From positions 440,575 to 504,574 of the forward strand of contig CAWFFB010000022.1 of NCBI GenBank assembly GCA_963814975.1: a DNA stretch of 64,000 nt, written 5' to 3'. The notes under the pieces were generated by a model. The model did not search any database. It was not told the origin of the DNA and saw nothing but the letters and a program-made list of their open reading frames with translations. Both the position numbers and the translations under genes were made by a program. Of this stretch, positions 13,236 to 22,640 are shown piece after piece. The stretch's first letter is position 1, and every line of letters starts with the position of its first letter. This DNA is from CAVUXJ01 sp963814975. GTDB lineage: Bacteria > Acidobacteriota > Vicinamibacteria > Vicinamibacterales > CAVVIG01.

Positions 13236-14051
13236 ATGTTCCGTTCTGTTGTTGCCGGTGTGTTGCTGTTCTTGTCGGCGGTCATCGTGAGCGGGCAAGC
13301 CGCCCCACAGAAGCCAGGACCACTGGCCAACTTGGTGCCGACCCCGAATCCAGTGACTAGTCCTGACCAGACGGACCTGGCGTGGGTGGGTCCGTGGCGT
13401 CAGGCTCTGCGCGAGAAGTACGAAGGCAAATTCCCTGGTCCCGCACCGCGCACGCCGGAGGGCAAGCCGGATTTGAACGGCGTCTGGATTGCGGAGAGCA
13501 CACCGGAACGACCCGCCCTGACGCCGCTGGCGCTCACGCTGTTGGAGGATCGGTTCAAGACGAACCTGAAGGACTTCCCGTATTCCGTCTGTCTGCCGCC
13601 TGGGCCGGTCCCCAGTGATTTGGGGGGCGGACAGTGGGTGGTGATGCACAATCGGACGAACTTGGTTACGCTCTTTGAATACCCACCGAATTACCGCCTG
13701 GTGTTTCTTGATGGTCGACCCCATCCGCCAGACCTTGAGCCCACATGGATGGGGCATTCGATTGGGACCTGGGATGGCGACACGCTCGTCGTGGATTCGA
13801 TTGGATTCAATGACAAGTCATGGCTCGGCACGAGCCTCCTGGCACACACAGCGAATATGCACATCAGGGAACGGTGGACCCGCACGACGATGAGCGCCAT
13901 GACGGTGGAGCTGCTGTACGAGGACCACGAGATGTTCGTGAAGCCGTGGAAGGTCGTCTATACGTTGTTTCTCGCGCCTGGCGAGAACCTGATGGAAAAC
14001 ATCTGCGAGAACAACAAGTTTCCGCAGCTCACAGCGGGGCAGAATCCCTGA
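13236..14051 (+). CDS. Secreted protein of the 'DGKPD-GIW' family
   Basis: 271 residues. ATG 13236 is chosen over GTG 13218 because AAGGGAG lies 5-6 nt upstream. A signal peptide (MFRSVVAGVLLFLSAVIVSG) is followed by RTPEGKPDLNGVWIAE, then PTWMGHSIGTWDGDTLVVD, RERWTRTT and YEDHEMFVKPWKVVYTLFL. The same motif order occurs in the two genes at 53297-54268 and 54278-55537. The family is abundant in Acidobacteriota and is usually annotated hypothetical; no catalytic function is established to my knowledge. Probably periplasmic. Frame intact. Confidence 0.85.
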   Translation: MFRSVVAGVLLFLSAVIVSGQAAPQKPGPLANLVPTPNPVTSPDQTDLAWVGPWRQALREKYEGKFPGPAPRTPEGKPDLNGVWIAESTPERPALTPLALTLLEDRFKTNLKDFPYSVCLPPGPVPSDLGGGQWVVMHNRTNLVTLFEYPPNYRLVFLDGRPHPPDLEPTWMGHSIGTWDGDTLVVDSIGFNDKSWLGTSLLAHTANMHIRERWTRTTMSAMTVELLYEDHEMFVKPWKVVYTLFLAPGENLMENICENNKFPQLTAGQNP

Positions 14052-14491
14052 AAGTCGTCGGCGGCCTGTTGTTTGTGTCGGTCCTCTCGGTTCCGGTCAC
14101 GGCTCAATCGACTTGGCAGCCGTCAACGCCCGGACTGCCGACGCCGACGCGTGTTCCGCAACCAAGGATCTTGGGGCAGACTGTCCTTGCCGGACGCACC
14201 CAAGCCAAAGCTCACCACTATCCGACGCCCACATCCCAACCTGACACGCTCGATCTGACCGTGACATACACGCCAGCAGCCGCGTTCTGCTTGAGGATGC
14301 CGCTGACAATTGCCGGGTTTCCCCCCATAAGTCGCGAAGTGTCGAGCGGACCCCACCGGAGCCTCAGGTTGCCAGATCGCCGTCAGGCTCGACGAAGCCC
14401 TCCCCATCGCGAAGGAGGGACGAGGAACCGGCGACACGTGATGCATCGTCGCGCCGGGCAGCCTCGTCGAACGCAACGTGTTGTCAAGGGA
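14052..14491 (+). other. Region with a possible secreted ORF lacking an ATG
   Basis: In the frame overlapping the previous stop, the sequence reads like a signal peptide (KVVGGLLFVSVLSVPVTAQS) followed by a Pro-rich segment. Only CTG, TTG or internal GTG codons are available, and the frame then runs into the antisense of the VOC gene. It may be a gene remnant; otherwise nothing is recognised. Confidence 0.25.
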
Positions 14492-15067
14492 TTACGAGGT
14501 GACGGACACGTCGACATCGGTCGGCGACCGGTCCCTGGTTGCCAACAGGAACTCGATGGCGTCGGCCACGTGCTCGTCGGTGATGTGATGATCGCCACGC
14601 TCGACCCGCAGATGATGGGCTTTCCTGAGCACATCCACCGCGCGGAAGCCCTCCGGGACTTCGAATTTGTAGCAGGCGAGTTCCACTTTGAGACCGTTGG
14701 GATCCTGAAGGTAGATCGAATCCATGAACCCGCGATCGCGCTCAATGAACTCAATCCCCCGGTCCCGCAAACGAGCTGGCGCTTGCGTGAACGTGGCCCT
14801 CGAGACGTTCATCGCCAAGTGCTCCACGCATCCCACGTCTCGAGGGGCTGGCCGACGGGCGTCTTCCCTGGACTCGTTGGTGAAAACGGTGAGCAGACGT
14901 CCATCACCCGGATCGAAATACAGGTGGTTTTCATCGGGCTTCCCCAGATTAGGTTGTTCGAAAATGAACGGCATGCCCAATGCGCCCTCCCAGAAGTCGA
15001 TGGCGCTCTGTCTGGTCGACCCTACAATCGTGATGTGGTGGACGCCTTGAACTTGGATCTTCTTCAT
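14492..15067 (-). CDS. VOC-family (glyoxalase/dioxygenase-fold) protein
   Basis: 191 residues, ATG at 15067. Two beta-alpha-beta-beta-beta modules are visible: GVHHITIVGSTRQSAIDFW with the first metal-ligand His, HLYFDPGDGRLLTVFTNES, then CVEHLAMNVSRATF with a second His, and SIYLQDPNGLKVELACY with the closing Glu. This is the vicinal-oxygen-chelate fold of glyoxalases, ring-cleaving dioxygenases and resistance proteins; the substrate cannot be read from sequence. It lies 70 nt downstream of the methyltransferase on the same strand and may share its MarR-controlled promoter. Frame intact. Confidence 0.85.
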   Translation of the reverse strand: MKKIQVQGVHHITIVGSTRQSAIDFWEGALGMPFIFEQPNLGKPDENHLYFDPGDGRLLTVFTNESREDARRPAPRDVGCVEHLAMNVSRATFTQAPARLRDRGIEFIERDRGFMDSIYLQDPNGLKVELACYKFEVPEGFRAVDVLRKAHHLRVERGDHHITDEHVADAIEFLLATRDRSPTDVDVSVTS

Positions 15068-15137
15068 CGGACGCTCCTTTGGTCATTCCGGATGTTTCAG
15101 AGTGGGGTGACCCCAGACCCGACTGCCAGACCGCCGA

Positions 15138-16162
15138 CTACTTGTACGCGACCGCCGCGCTGGCAGGGCCCGCCAGGTGAATGACCTCCGTCTTGCGGAA
15201 GCCGACCGTGCGGCACCAGCGGGAGAAATCGGCGCCTGTAAAGTCGAACGCCTCGCCGAACTCGATCAGCATGTTCAGCGACATCATGAGGCCGAAGGCG
15301 TTGTCTCGCCGGGCGTCATCGATGATGTTCTCGACAACCACGAACGCACCGCCTGGGGGCAGCGCATCATAAGCGGCCTTGACGAGGTGCATCTTCTTGT
15401 CGAGGTTCCAGTCGTGCAGGATCATCCCCATCGTGATGACATCAGCGTTCGGCAAAGGATCGGCAAAGAAGTCAAGCGACCGGGTCGTTACTCGGTCACT
15501 GAGCCGAGCACAGGCGATCTTCCGAGTTGCGATGGCCGTCGCGGCCGGCAGGTCTGCCGAGATGCAATGCATATGCGGATGTGCTCGCGCGACGACAAGG
15601 GACAGCGTGCCGTTGGCGCCGCCCACATCGCACAGCGTCTTGTACCGTGAGAAATCGAACTTGGCAGCTGAGTGCCTTGAAATTGCCTACCGAGATCCCC
15701 GCCATCGCTTCCATGAACTGGTCAAGCCGTTCTGGCTTGCTGTACAGCTCTTCGAACATGGATGCCTTGCCGCGTTTCGTTTCATTCTGCGGCTGGCCAG
15801 TTCGGAGCGCCTCCGCCAAATCACCCCAGAAGGGATAGAGGCGGGCGTTGGCCATTTCGAGGAAGCCGCCCATGTAGTCGGGGCTGCCTTTGTCAAGGAA
15901 ATACTGCCGTCTCATGCGTGTTGCGGTAACGCGCATCAGGGCCGTCACCGTCGCGCTCGAGGAAACGTAGCGCCACCAGCGTGTCGAAGAAATCGGGATT
16001 CGCGCGGGGATGTAAGCCGCTCGCCGCCTGGAGCTCGGCCCCCGTCATCGCTCCGCCGCCCAAGCTGGTGAACAGACCGAGCTCCAGAGCGGACAGCAGG
16101 GTCTTCGCCGGCCAGAAGGCCATGCCAATTTCCATGATTCGCGCGGGGGATACTGTCGTCAT
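15138..16162 (-). CDS. SAM-dependent O-methyltransferase (plant-type/CrtF-like fold)
   Basis: About 340 residues after joining three frames; ATG at 16162. The N-terminal dimerisation domain (MEIGMAFWPAKTLLSALELG, HPRANPDFFDTLVALRFLER) is followed by the Rossmann domain with motif I CDVGGANGTLSLVVA and NADVITMGMILHDWNLDKK, then PPGGAFVVVENIID; it ends EVIHLAGPASAAVAYK. Frame changes are near 15905 (TTTCC where TTCC restores the frame, a homopolymer difference) and near 15668 (one extra base). The family methylates hydroxyl groups of small aromatic or polyketide-like molecules. A MarR regulator lies just upstream on the same strand, and an operator-like site lies 41 nt before the start. Confidence 0.8.
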
Positions 16163-16202
16163 TTTCGCACTCTCCTTCGTCCTACTGTCGTTATAGGGAC
16201 TA

Positions 16203-16214
16203 TCGTGTAAACGA
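16203..16214. promoter_or_regulatory. Probable MarR operator upstream of methyltransferase
   Basis: TCGTGTAAACGA, an imperfect palindrome with TCGT/ACGA half-sites, lies 41 nt before the methyltransferase ATG. Its reverse complement matches the site at 16769-16780 in 11 of 12 positions. Confidence 0.55.
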
Positions 16215-16270
16215 CTACTGCACTGGCGGGCTCGATCGACGCCCAGCCATCGGGCCTGCGCCTCATTTGA

Positions 16271-16753
16271 TCAGGGAAACGTACCCACGTCCGAAATCAC
16301 CGCTTCCAGCAGGCTTCCGAGCTGCCGTAGTCTCTCGACACCCAGATGCCCAAGCAACGCTTTCGGCATTCGCTGCGCGTGGGCGTCCAGCCCGCGCACG
16401 AGGGCGAGTCCCTTGTCCGAAATGCCCACCTCGACGACGCGCCGGTCCTGGCGGCTGCGCGTCCGCTTCACCAGCCCGCGTTTTTCCAAGCGGTCGACCA
16501 GTCGCGTGATGTCAGGGTCCCGTTCAATCATCCGCTCCGCGATGTCGCTGCACGCCAGCTTGGCCGGATGGGAGCCGCGGAGGATCCGGAGCACGTTGTA
16601 CTGGTTGGTGGTCAGCTGGGCCGTCGTCTTCAGAAATCTCGCCCACGGCTCCATGACCCGTGCGGCAGCGATCAGCAAGCCGAGCAGGATTTCCTGCTCC
16701 GGGGAGGAAAAGGGCTTCGTCTGCTTCAGCTCCCGTGCAACCGTGCCGCCCAT
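16271..16753 (-). CDS. MarR-family transcriptional regulator
   Basis: About 160 residues; ATG 16753 (MGGTVARELKQ) is preferred over TTG 16765. Winged helix-turn-helix regulator: the dimerisation helix (SSPEQEILLGLLIAAARVM) is followed by QLTTNQYNVLRILRGSHPAK, the recognition region CSDIAERMIERDPDITRLVD and the wing RTRSRQDRRVVEVGISDKG. MarR proteins bind palindromes and usually repress an adjacent operon until a small phenolic ligand binds. Matching palindromes lie before this gene and before the methyltransferase, which fits autoregulation and control of the methyltransferase/VOC pair. Frame intact. Confidence 0.9.
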   Translation of the reverse strand: MGGTVARELKQTKPFSSPEQEILLGLLIAAARVMEPWARFLKTTAQLTTNQYNVLRILRGSHPAKLACSDIAERMIERDPDITRLVDRLEKRGLVKRTRSRQDRRVVEVGISDKGLALVRGLDAHAQRMPKALLGHLGVERLRQLGSLLEAVISDVGTFP

Positions 16754-16768
16754 GGAGCGGGACAATAC

Positions 16769-16780
16769 ACGTTTACACGA
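16769..16780. promoter_or_regulatory. Probable MarR operator upstream of marR-like gene
   Basis: ACGTTTACACGA lies 16 nt before ATG 16753, in inverted orientation relative to the copy at 16203-16214. Its position over the promoter or start region fits autorepression. Nothing else is recognised in 16800-17169. Confidence 0.55.
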
Positions 16781-17169
16781 CTATCGTCAAGAGGTATTAT
16801 TTGAAGCGGAACCCGATGCAATGAGGGGCGCCGTGAGGGGCGTCTGCGCGGGGGCTGGCAGAAGTGCGAAGGGAACCGTCGATCGGCGGCGGAGGGCGTG
16901 TCCGCCTTGATGCTCAGCGCCGCGGTGGCCGAGGGCGCGAGCGCCAGACGCGAGACACGCGGCGGCACGGGGTCAGCCGGACGCATGGGCGAGCCACACG
17001 GCCTTGGTTATCGGTGACCCATTCTGTCCGATCGAACGTGTCGGCCCCTCACTGTGGCACCCAAGGGGTCTCAGAAACATCGGTGGCGTGTGCGAGTGGT
17101 GCGGAGGCCGCATTGACGCGAGAGACGGCACGCTAGCCGAACGCCGTATCTGAAGGGAGACGAGCATTC

Positions 17170-18084
17170 ATGATGGCAGCAGCGCCCCCGGCCGGTGACA
17201 TCCCGCCGATGCCCGTGATCGTCGGGGCGCCCCGCTCTGGGACCACCCTGCTGCGGTTCATGCTCGATGCGCATCCCGATCTGGCAATTCCGCCCGAGAC
17301 CGGATTCCTGACGCTCGGCCACTCTCTTCCAGACGAGGGCGAGCAGGTGCGCGAGCATTTCTTTGAAGCCATTACCCACTTTCCCCCTGACGCACCCGCC
17401 TGGGACGACTTCGGGGTGTCCCGACACCGCCTGTGGTCGCTCCTGCAGGCGACGATACCCTTTACGATCGCCGACGGCTATCGCGCGTTCTATCGAGCAT
17501 ATGCCGAGCGCTTCGGCAAGCCCCGATGGGGCGATAAGACGCCGATGCACTGCCTGCATCTGGCGGCCATCCAGCGGGTGTTGCCGGAGGCCTACTTTGT
17601 CCATGTGATTCGCGACGGGCGCGACGTCGCCCTGTCCCTGCGGCAAACCTGGTTCTCGCCCGGCAGCGAGATCGAGACCCTGGCGGAGTACTGGATGACC
17701 TGCGTGACGACGGCACGTCGACAGGCCGCACAGTGCCGTCACTATCTGGAACTGCGATTCGAGGAACTCGTCCAGGACACCGACGCCGTCCTGGCTCGGG
17801 TGTGCAGGTTCATCGATCTGGCCTACTCGCCCGAGATGGTCACGTACCACCGCCGCACGCCCGAGCGCCTCAAGGAACATCGGGACCGAACCCGTCCAGA
17901 TGGAACCATGGTGGTGTCGCACGCCGATAGACTGCGGCAACAGATGCTCACGACCCAGCCGCCTCGAACGTCCCGGGTGCAGGCATGGAGGACGGACATG
18001 CCGCTCGATGAGCGTGCGCGATTCGAGCGGGTCGCTGGCGATCTGCTGGTGGAGTTGGGCTACGGGGCGCTCGTGGGAAGCTGA
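17170..18084 (+). CDS. Sulfotransferase family protein
   Basis: 304 residues, ATG 17170 with AAGGGAG about 10 nt upstream. The 5'-phosphosulfate loop is VIVGAPRSGTTLLRFMLDAH (about residues 16-35); the 3'-phosphate region is VHVIRDGRDVALSLRQTW (about 144-161) preceded by PRWGDKTPMHCLHL; LELRFEELVQDTDAVLARV and a C-terminal WR..M region follow. PAPS-dependent transfer of sulfate to a hydroxyl of a glycan, lipid or protein; the acceptor is unknown. Its 3' end overlaps the convergent glycosyltransferase gene by 25 nt, and a deacetylase-like gene follows, so a glycan target is plausible. Confidence 0.85.
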   Translation: MMAAAPPAGDIPPMPVIVGAPRSGTTLLRFMLDAHPDLAIPPETGFLTLGHSLPDEGEQVREHFFEAITHFPPDAPAWDDFGVSRHRLWSLLQATIPFTIADGYRAFYRAYAERFGKPRWGDKTPMHCLHLAAIQRVLPEAYFVHVIRDGRDVALSLRQTWFSPGSEIETLAEYWMTCVTTARRQAAQCRHYLELRFEELVQDTDAVLARVCRFIDLAYSPEMVTYHRRTPERLKEHRDRTRPDGTMVVSHADRLRQQMLTTQPPRTSRVQAWRTDMPLDERARFERVAGDLLVELGYGALVGS

Positions 18085-19574
18085 GCGTCCCGATCGCTGC
18101 GCCGTTCTGGTCCCGCTCTCATCGTCATCAGACGCGCGTTGAGCCGACGAGCAATGCCTTGCGCGTGGCGTCCCACGACCGGGATGCGAATCAGCATATC
18201 GCGGAGATGCAAGCTGGGTAAGGCCCGATACGCGTCGACCAACCGCTGAAGGCGGTCCCGATCATTCGTCAGATCGAGGTGCGACTGGTGGGCCGCGGCA
18301 AGCTGGTTTATGAGGGCTTCCACACGTCCGACAAGAACCTGGCACTCTTGCCGCAGGCGGTCGTGCTCGTGGACGAGTTGCTGCTCAGCGGCGCGGGCCA
18401 AGGTGAGCTCGTTCGCGGTTGCGTCGATCCGTGCGATCAGTTGTTGTCGTTCACGAACCCCGTGTTCACGGTCGGCGCGGACGGCCATCAATTCGTCTGA
18501 CAAGGTCTGGACCGTGGTGTCGAGGGTTTGAGCCTGCTTGAACCGGAGCGCGATCGCACTCAGGTGTCGCGCCGCGGCGCGTTGAGCGACCGCGGCGTCC
18601 GTCATACCACGAGAGTTGGATCCGGCAACCGTGTGGTGCTCGTCGAGGGTGCGTGTGTAGATATCGAGCAACCGATCGACCGCACTCTCGAGATCGGCCT
18701 CGGTGCGGACCCGCGCCGCGATGCGCTCCGCCTCGGAACCGTCGTAGGTGGCGATCTGCGCGCGATACCAATCGACCGTGTGGGTCTGCTGCAACCAGCG
18801 CACACCAAAATTGCCCGCCCGCAGACGATCGAAGTTCCGTTCGGTCACCAGCGGGCCGCCGCCAATGTGATCCGCAAGAATGACGCTGCACCCGACCGCC
18901 AGCGCCTCCAGCGCCGCCCGGCCCTTGGCAAAGATCAGATCGAAACCAGGCAGGACGTCTTGCGGCCGGGCGACGCTGCGGCCGCTGCTTGCGCCGATGA
19001 TTTCAAGTTCCAGATGCTGTTCACGACACGCCTCGCGAATCGTATCCGCGAACCCCTGCCCGGGCACGGCGTGGTTGCTGACGATCAGCGCCCGCCGAGG
19101 TCGTGACGGCAGCGACTCACGGGGCAGAAACTGTCGCATATCGACGAAGTTCAAGAGCAGATCGACCTGGTGGCGACCAATACCATTTTCGGCCGTCAGG
19201 CGATCGGCGCACGTTTCGTCGACCGCCACATACCGCACGATCGAGGGATGGCGCAGCGGCCCTTCCTCCCAGGGCAGCCAGCCATGGCAGAAGTGCACGA
19301 TCGGAACGCCGGGAAAGTGCAGCGCCGCAATCAACGTCTCGACGTGATGATGACCGTGAATCAGATTGGGCGTAAAGCCGATCTGATCCAGATTTGTGAC
19401 AACGGGCACGGTGGCGGAACGAAGTTCCTCGGCAATGGCCCCGGTGACCAAACTGAACGCGACCGGATGGTGTCCTCGGCCAACGAGCGCGCGGCACATG
19501 TCGCGGACCCACAACTCCGACCCGGCTCGCCAGGACAGCGTGTTATTTGTGAAGAGAATCGAGAGCGCGGCCAC
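18060..19574 (-). CDS. Glycosyltransferase with C-terminal coiled coil
   Basis: 504 residues. The N-terminal ~310 residues resemble a GT-B (GT4-like) enzyme: TNNTLSWRAGSELWVRDMCR donor loop, HGHHHVETLIAALHFPGVPI, FCHGWLPWEE, then GFDLIFAKGRAALEALAVG, which occupies the position of the nucleotide-sugar binding Glu motif. From about residue 335 to 475 a long heptad-rich segment (TLSDELMAVRADREHGVRER, VGRVEALINQLAAAHQSH) predicts a coiled coil, followed by a basic tail. Such coiled coils often tether glycosyltransferases to partners or membrane. Antisense to the sulfotransferase at the 3' end. Frame intact. Confidence 0.75.
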   Translation of the reverse strand: MAALSILFTNNTLSWRAGSELWVRDMCRALVGRGHHPVAFSLVTGAIAEELRSATVPVVTNLDQIGFTPNLIHGHHHVETLIAALHFPGVPIVHFCHGWLPWEEGPLRHPSIVRYVAVDETCADRLTAENGIGRHQVDLLLNFVDMRQFLPRESLPSRPRRALIVSNHAVPGQGFADTIREACREQHLELEIIGASSGRSVARPQDVLPGFDLIFAKGRAALEALAVGCSVILADHIGGGPLVTERNFDRLRAGNFGVRWLQQTHTVDWYRAQIATYDGSEAERIAARVRTEADLESAVDRLLDIYTRTLDEHHTVAGSNSRGMTDAAVAQRAAARHLSAIALRFKQAQTLDTTVQTLSDELMAVRADREHGVRERQQLIARIDATANELTLARAAEQQLVHEHDRLRQECQVLVGRVEALINQLAAAHQSHLDLTNDRDRLQRLVDAYRALPSLHLRDMLIRIPVVGRHAQGIARRLNARLMTMRAGPERRSDRDAQLPTSAP

Positions 19575-19659
19575 GCGGATCCCCCTTACGCACGGTGTTC
19601 AATGGATGATGGACTCAATGGCCGGTTCGGGGCGGAAACACGGCACTCCTCATAGCCAC

Positions 19660-20460
19660 TCATGATCCATGTAAGCGTGCTGGGACGTGCTGGGCGCTTG
19701 CGAGGGCGAGCAGCCTGGCGAGCACCGGCCTAACGTGTTCGCCATAGCGGATCGCCGACCGATAGCGTCCTTGTTGCACGCGCTCATTGCCAACCTCCTC
19801 GTAGTAAGGCACGTAGTCGGAGGGTGGCAACACGCCGGACGTGGATTGGCGCAGGAACTCGGTCCGGAATGCCTCGGTCCCGTGCCGTTCGAAGGCGGCG
19901 GCCGCTTCCGCCCTGAGCGCCGGATAGCGTCTCACCGCTTCCAGTTTGCGGGCGAACGCCGATTCGTCGAGCTGGAGACGGATGCCAAGGCCACCGCCAT
20001 CCGGGGGCCCGACGAGGTCCATCTCATACAGGCATGGTGCGCGCAACCCGCACAGTGACACGCTCGTCTCGGCGATGACTCGACATAAGTCGTGCACCGG
20101 GTTGTAGCCTTCGGCCGCATCGGTGAGAACTGCAGTGATGCCGCGCGCCGCAAAGCTGAGGCTCAACTGCTCTGTCACCTTAACGAATGGGGTCTCGTCA
20201 CCCGCGATGAGGTGCGCGTAGGCGTGCGCATCGGCGAAACAGCCGTAGACCGTTGCCCGCGTGGCGCCAGCGCTGTTCAGTAGGGCGGTTGTGTCCGCAA
20301 GACGTGAGCGACCATGAGCGCCCGAGCCGTCAGTGAGAACGCACACCAGCGGCGCCGCTGTCTCTAGAAAATGAAAAGCTCGGAGTTCATGGCCTGGGTG
20401 GCCGATGACCAATGCCCATCTGTGAGCGCGTACGTAGCTCATCATCCCGGATAGTTCCAT
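19660..20460 (-). CDS. Deacetylase-like protein (LmbE/PIG-L-like, tentative)
   Basis: 266 residues, ATG 20460. It begins with a beta strand and the motif WALVIGHPGHELRAFHFLE, resembling the HPDDE zinc site of PIG-L/LmbE N-acetylglucosaminyl deacetylases but with HPGHE; later AAEGYNPVHDLCRVIAE could supply the third ligand. The substitution of the canonical Asp-Asp suggests a divergent or non-hydrolytic member. It follows the glycosyltransferase by 85 nt on the same strand (it is upstream in transcription), suggesting a shared glycan pathway. Assignment is by motif resemblance only. Confidence 0.5.
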   Translation of the reverse strand: MELSGMMSYVRAHRWALVIGHPGHELRAFHFLETAAPLVCVLTDGSGAHGRSRLADTTALLNSAGATRATVYGCFADAHAYAHLIAGDETPFVKVTEQLSLSFAARGITAVLTDAAEGYNPVHDLCRVIAETSVSLCGLRAPCLYEMDLVGPPDGGGLGIRLQLDESAFARKLEAVRRYPALRAEAAAAFERHGTEAFRTEFLRQSTSGVLPPSDYVPYYEEVGNERVQQGRYRSAIRYGEHVRPVLARLLALASAQHVPARLHGS

Positions 20461-20546
20461 GCATCAAGGTGTTGGGGAATCTATCCCACCCGAGAACGGG
20501 GTGGTCAGAACATCCGTGCATCATCCGCCGCGCTTCGGTCGCTGTA

Positions 20547-20582
20547 TGTTCAATATTGAACACATTTTGCTGAAATGTTTCA
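20547..20582. promoter_or_regulatory. Two palindromes, probable operator region
   Basis: A perfect 16-bp palindrome TGTTCAATATTGAACA (20547-20562) and a second inverted repeat TGAAA-TG-TTTCA (20571-20582) lie in a locally AT-rich stretch immediately before the hydro-lyase reading frame. This is the expected place for a repressor or activator site; the regulator is not in view. Confidence 0.5.
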
Positions 20583-20587
20583 CACGC

Positions 20588-21370
20588 TTGGCGTGTAGGC
20601 GCAGGGCCTTGGACTGTTCAACAGCTGGCGTCGCGCCTGGCTACGTGCAGGGGAATCTCACCATTCTCCCGAAGGACTTGGCGGAGGACTTCCTCAAGTT
20701 CTGCCGGCTGAACCCGAAGCCGTGCCCCGTCATCGGCGTTTCCGAAGTCGGTGATCCAAGAATTCCCGGCCCTTGGTCTCGACCTGGACATCCGCACCGA
20801 TGTGCCGGGCTACCGCGTCTGGAAGGATGGACATCTCGTCGAGGAATCGACCGACATTGCAGCGTGGTGGCGCGATGATCTCGTGGCATTCGTGCTCGGA
20901 TGCTCATACTCCTTCGAGCAGGCGCTGATCGAAGACGGGTTGCCAATACGGCACATGGCTGCGGGCGTGACGGTACCGATGTACCGGACCGACATCGCCT
21001 GTGTGGCTGCCGGACCCTTCTGGGGGCCGATGGTCGTCTCGATGCGTCCGTTCAATCCGACTCACGCGATACGGGCGATTCAGATCACGTCGCGGTTCCC
21101 GCCGTGCACGGTGCGCCAATCCATATCGGGCTGCCGTCACTGATTGGGATCCAGGACCTGGCGAAGCCAGACTACGGAGATTGCGTCGAGCTGCGGTCCG
21201 ATGAACTACCTGTGTTCTGGGCGTGCGGTGTGACGCCCCAGGCCGTGATTGCGGCGGCGAAGCCCTCGTTCGCCATTACCCACGCTCCAGGCCGCATGCT
21301 GGTGACCGACCTTCAGAACGCGCAACTGGCTGTGCACGAGGAAGGAAAAGAGGATTGTCATGAAGGTTAG
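20588..21370 (+). CDS. Putative hydro-lyase, YcsI/DUF1445 family
   Basis: About 260 residues over three or four frames. Visible motifs are STAGVAPGYVQGNLTILPKD, CPVIGVSEVGDP, LGLDLDIRTDVPGYRVWKDG, FVLGCSYSFEQALIEDGLPI, VAAGPFWGPMVVSMRPFNP and KPSFAITHAPGRMLVTDL: the full order of the DUF1445 family (putative hydro-lyase / D-glutamate cyclase related). Frame changes lie near 20617, 20765 and 21103. The start is not fixed; TTG 20588 is the first usable codon in the main frame after the palindromes. The end overlaps the next gene's start by 11 nt. Its neighbours are a branched-chain-type ABC transporter, consistent with uptake and breakdown of a small organic substrate. Confidence 0.7.
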
Positions 21371-22640
21371 CCGCCGCGACGTCCTGATGGGAGGCGCCGC
21401 ATCAATCGCGGCGGTCTCAGCCTGTGCACGAGCCCAACAGTCGAATGAGATTGTGATAGGCGCGTTGTACCCGCTGTCGGGAGCCAGTGGGGCGAGCGGC
21501 CTCGACGCCCGCCACGCGCTGGAAACAGCCGTCGAGGTGATCAACACCTCAATCGACCTGGATTTACCGTTGTCGAAGAGCGCCGGCCTTGCCGGGTTCG
21601 ATGGTGCCAAGATCACGGTGGTCTATGCCGACCACCAAGGCGATCCGCAGAAGGGCCGCGCTGGGGCGGAGCGCCTGATCACTCAGCGAAACGTTGCCGC
21701 GCTGATTGGCGTCTACCACAGTTCGGTTGCGGCGACTGTAAGCCAAACGGCCGAGCGGTATGCCACCCCATTCATGGCGTCCGAAGTGTCCTCGCCGAGC
21801 CTGCACCGACGAGGACTGAAATACTTCTTCCGCGCCAACGCGCACGATGAGATGTTTTCCAAAGTGATGTTCGACTTCTTCGATAGCTTGAAGACAAAAG
21901 GGGCGAAGATCGAGACCCTTGCTCTATTCCACGAAGATACGATTTACGGTACGGATTCCGCAAATACACAGAGCGCCCTCGCAGCAGCGCGTGGGTACAA
22001 GATTGTCACCGACATCAAATATCGGGCGAACTCGCCTTCGCTGACGGCCGAGGTGCAGCAGCTGAAGGCGGCCGATGCCGACGTGCTGATGCCTTCAAGC
22101 TAAACGACGGACAGCATGCTTCTGGTCAAGACCATGGCCGAGCTGGGCTACAAGCCAAGGGCGATCGTCGCGCAGGATGCCGGCTTCTCCGAGAGCTCGT
22201 TTTATGACGCCGTCGGCGACAAGGTCGAAGGAGCGATCAGCCGCGCCAGCTTCTCACTCGATCTCGCGGCGAAGCGCCCATCAGTCGGCAAGGTCAACGA
22301 GCTGTTCAAGGTGCGCTCGGGCAAAGACCTCAATGATGGAACGTCGCGCGAGTTCATGGCGCTCCTGATTCTGGCGGACGGCATCGATCGCGCGAAGTCT
22401 ACCGATGGCGACAAGATTCGTCAGGCGCTGGCCGCGACGGACCTGCCAGGCGAGCGCACCATCATGCCGTGGAAACACGTGAAGTTCGACGAGACCGGGC
22501 AGAACAAAGACGCGGACCCGGTGCTCCTGCAATACGTCAAGGGCAAGTTCGTCACGATCTTCCCCGCGCAAGCAGCCATTGCCGAGCCGATCTGGCCGAT
22601 GAATCCACCGGCGCCGGCAATCACGGCACAGAAGTCCTGA
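21360..22640 (+). pseudogene. Branched-chain-type ABC substrate-binding protein with internal stop
   Basis: Periplasmic binding protein of the LivJ type, 426 codons in one frame, interrupted only by TAA at 22101-22103. The N-terminus has a Tat motif (VSRRDVLMGG) and a lipobox-like VSAC at about residues 18-21, suggesting a Tat-exported lipoprotein. Ligand-fold segments are GALYPLSGASGASGLDARH, VAALIGVYHSSVAATVSQTA and, after the stop, TTDSMLLVKTMAELGYKP and RTIMPWKHVKFDETGQNKDA. The interrupted motif is usually MPSSYTTD, so TAC to TAA (Tyr to stop) is the simplest event. This is a substitution, unlike the indels elsewhere. The permease gene follows with an overlapping TGATG. Confidence 0.8.

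Noticed and set aside
13820..15184. 454-codon plus-strand frame
   Set aside because: Composite of the out-of-frame end of the secreted gene, a doubtful signal-peptide-like stretch and antisense of the VOC gene; only the 14052-14491 part is noted.
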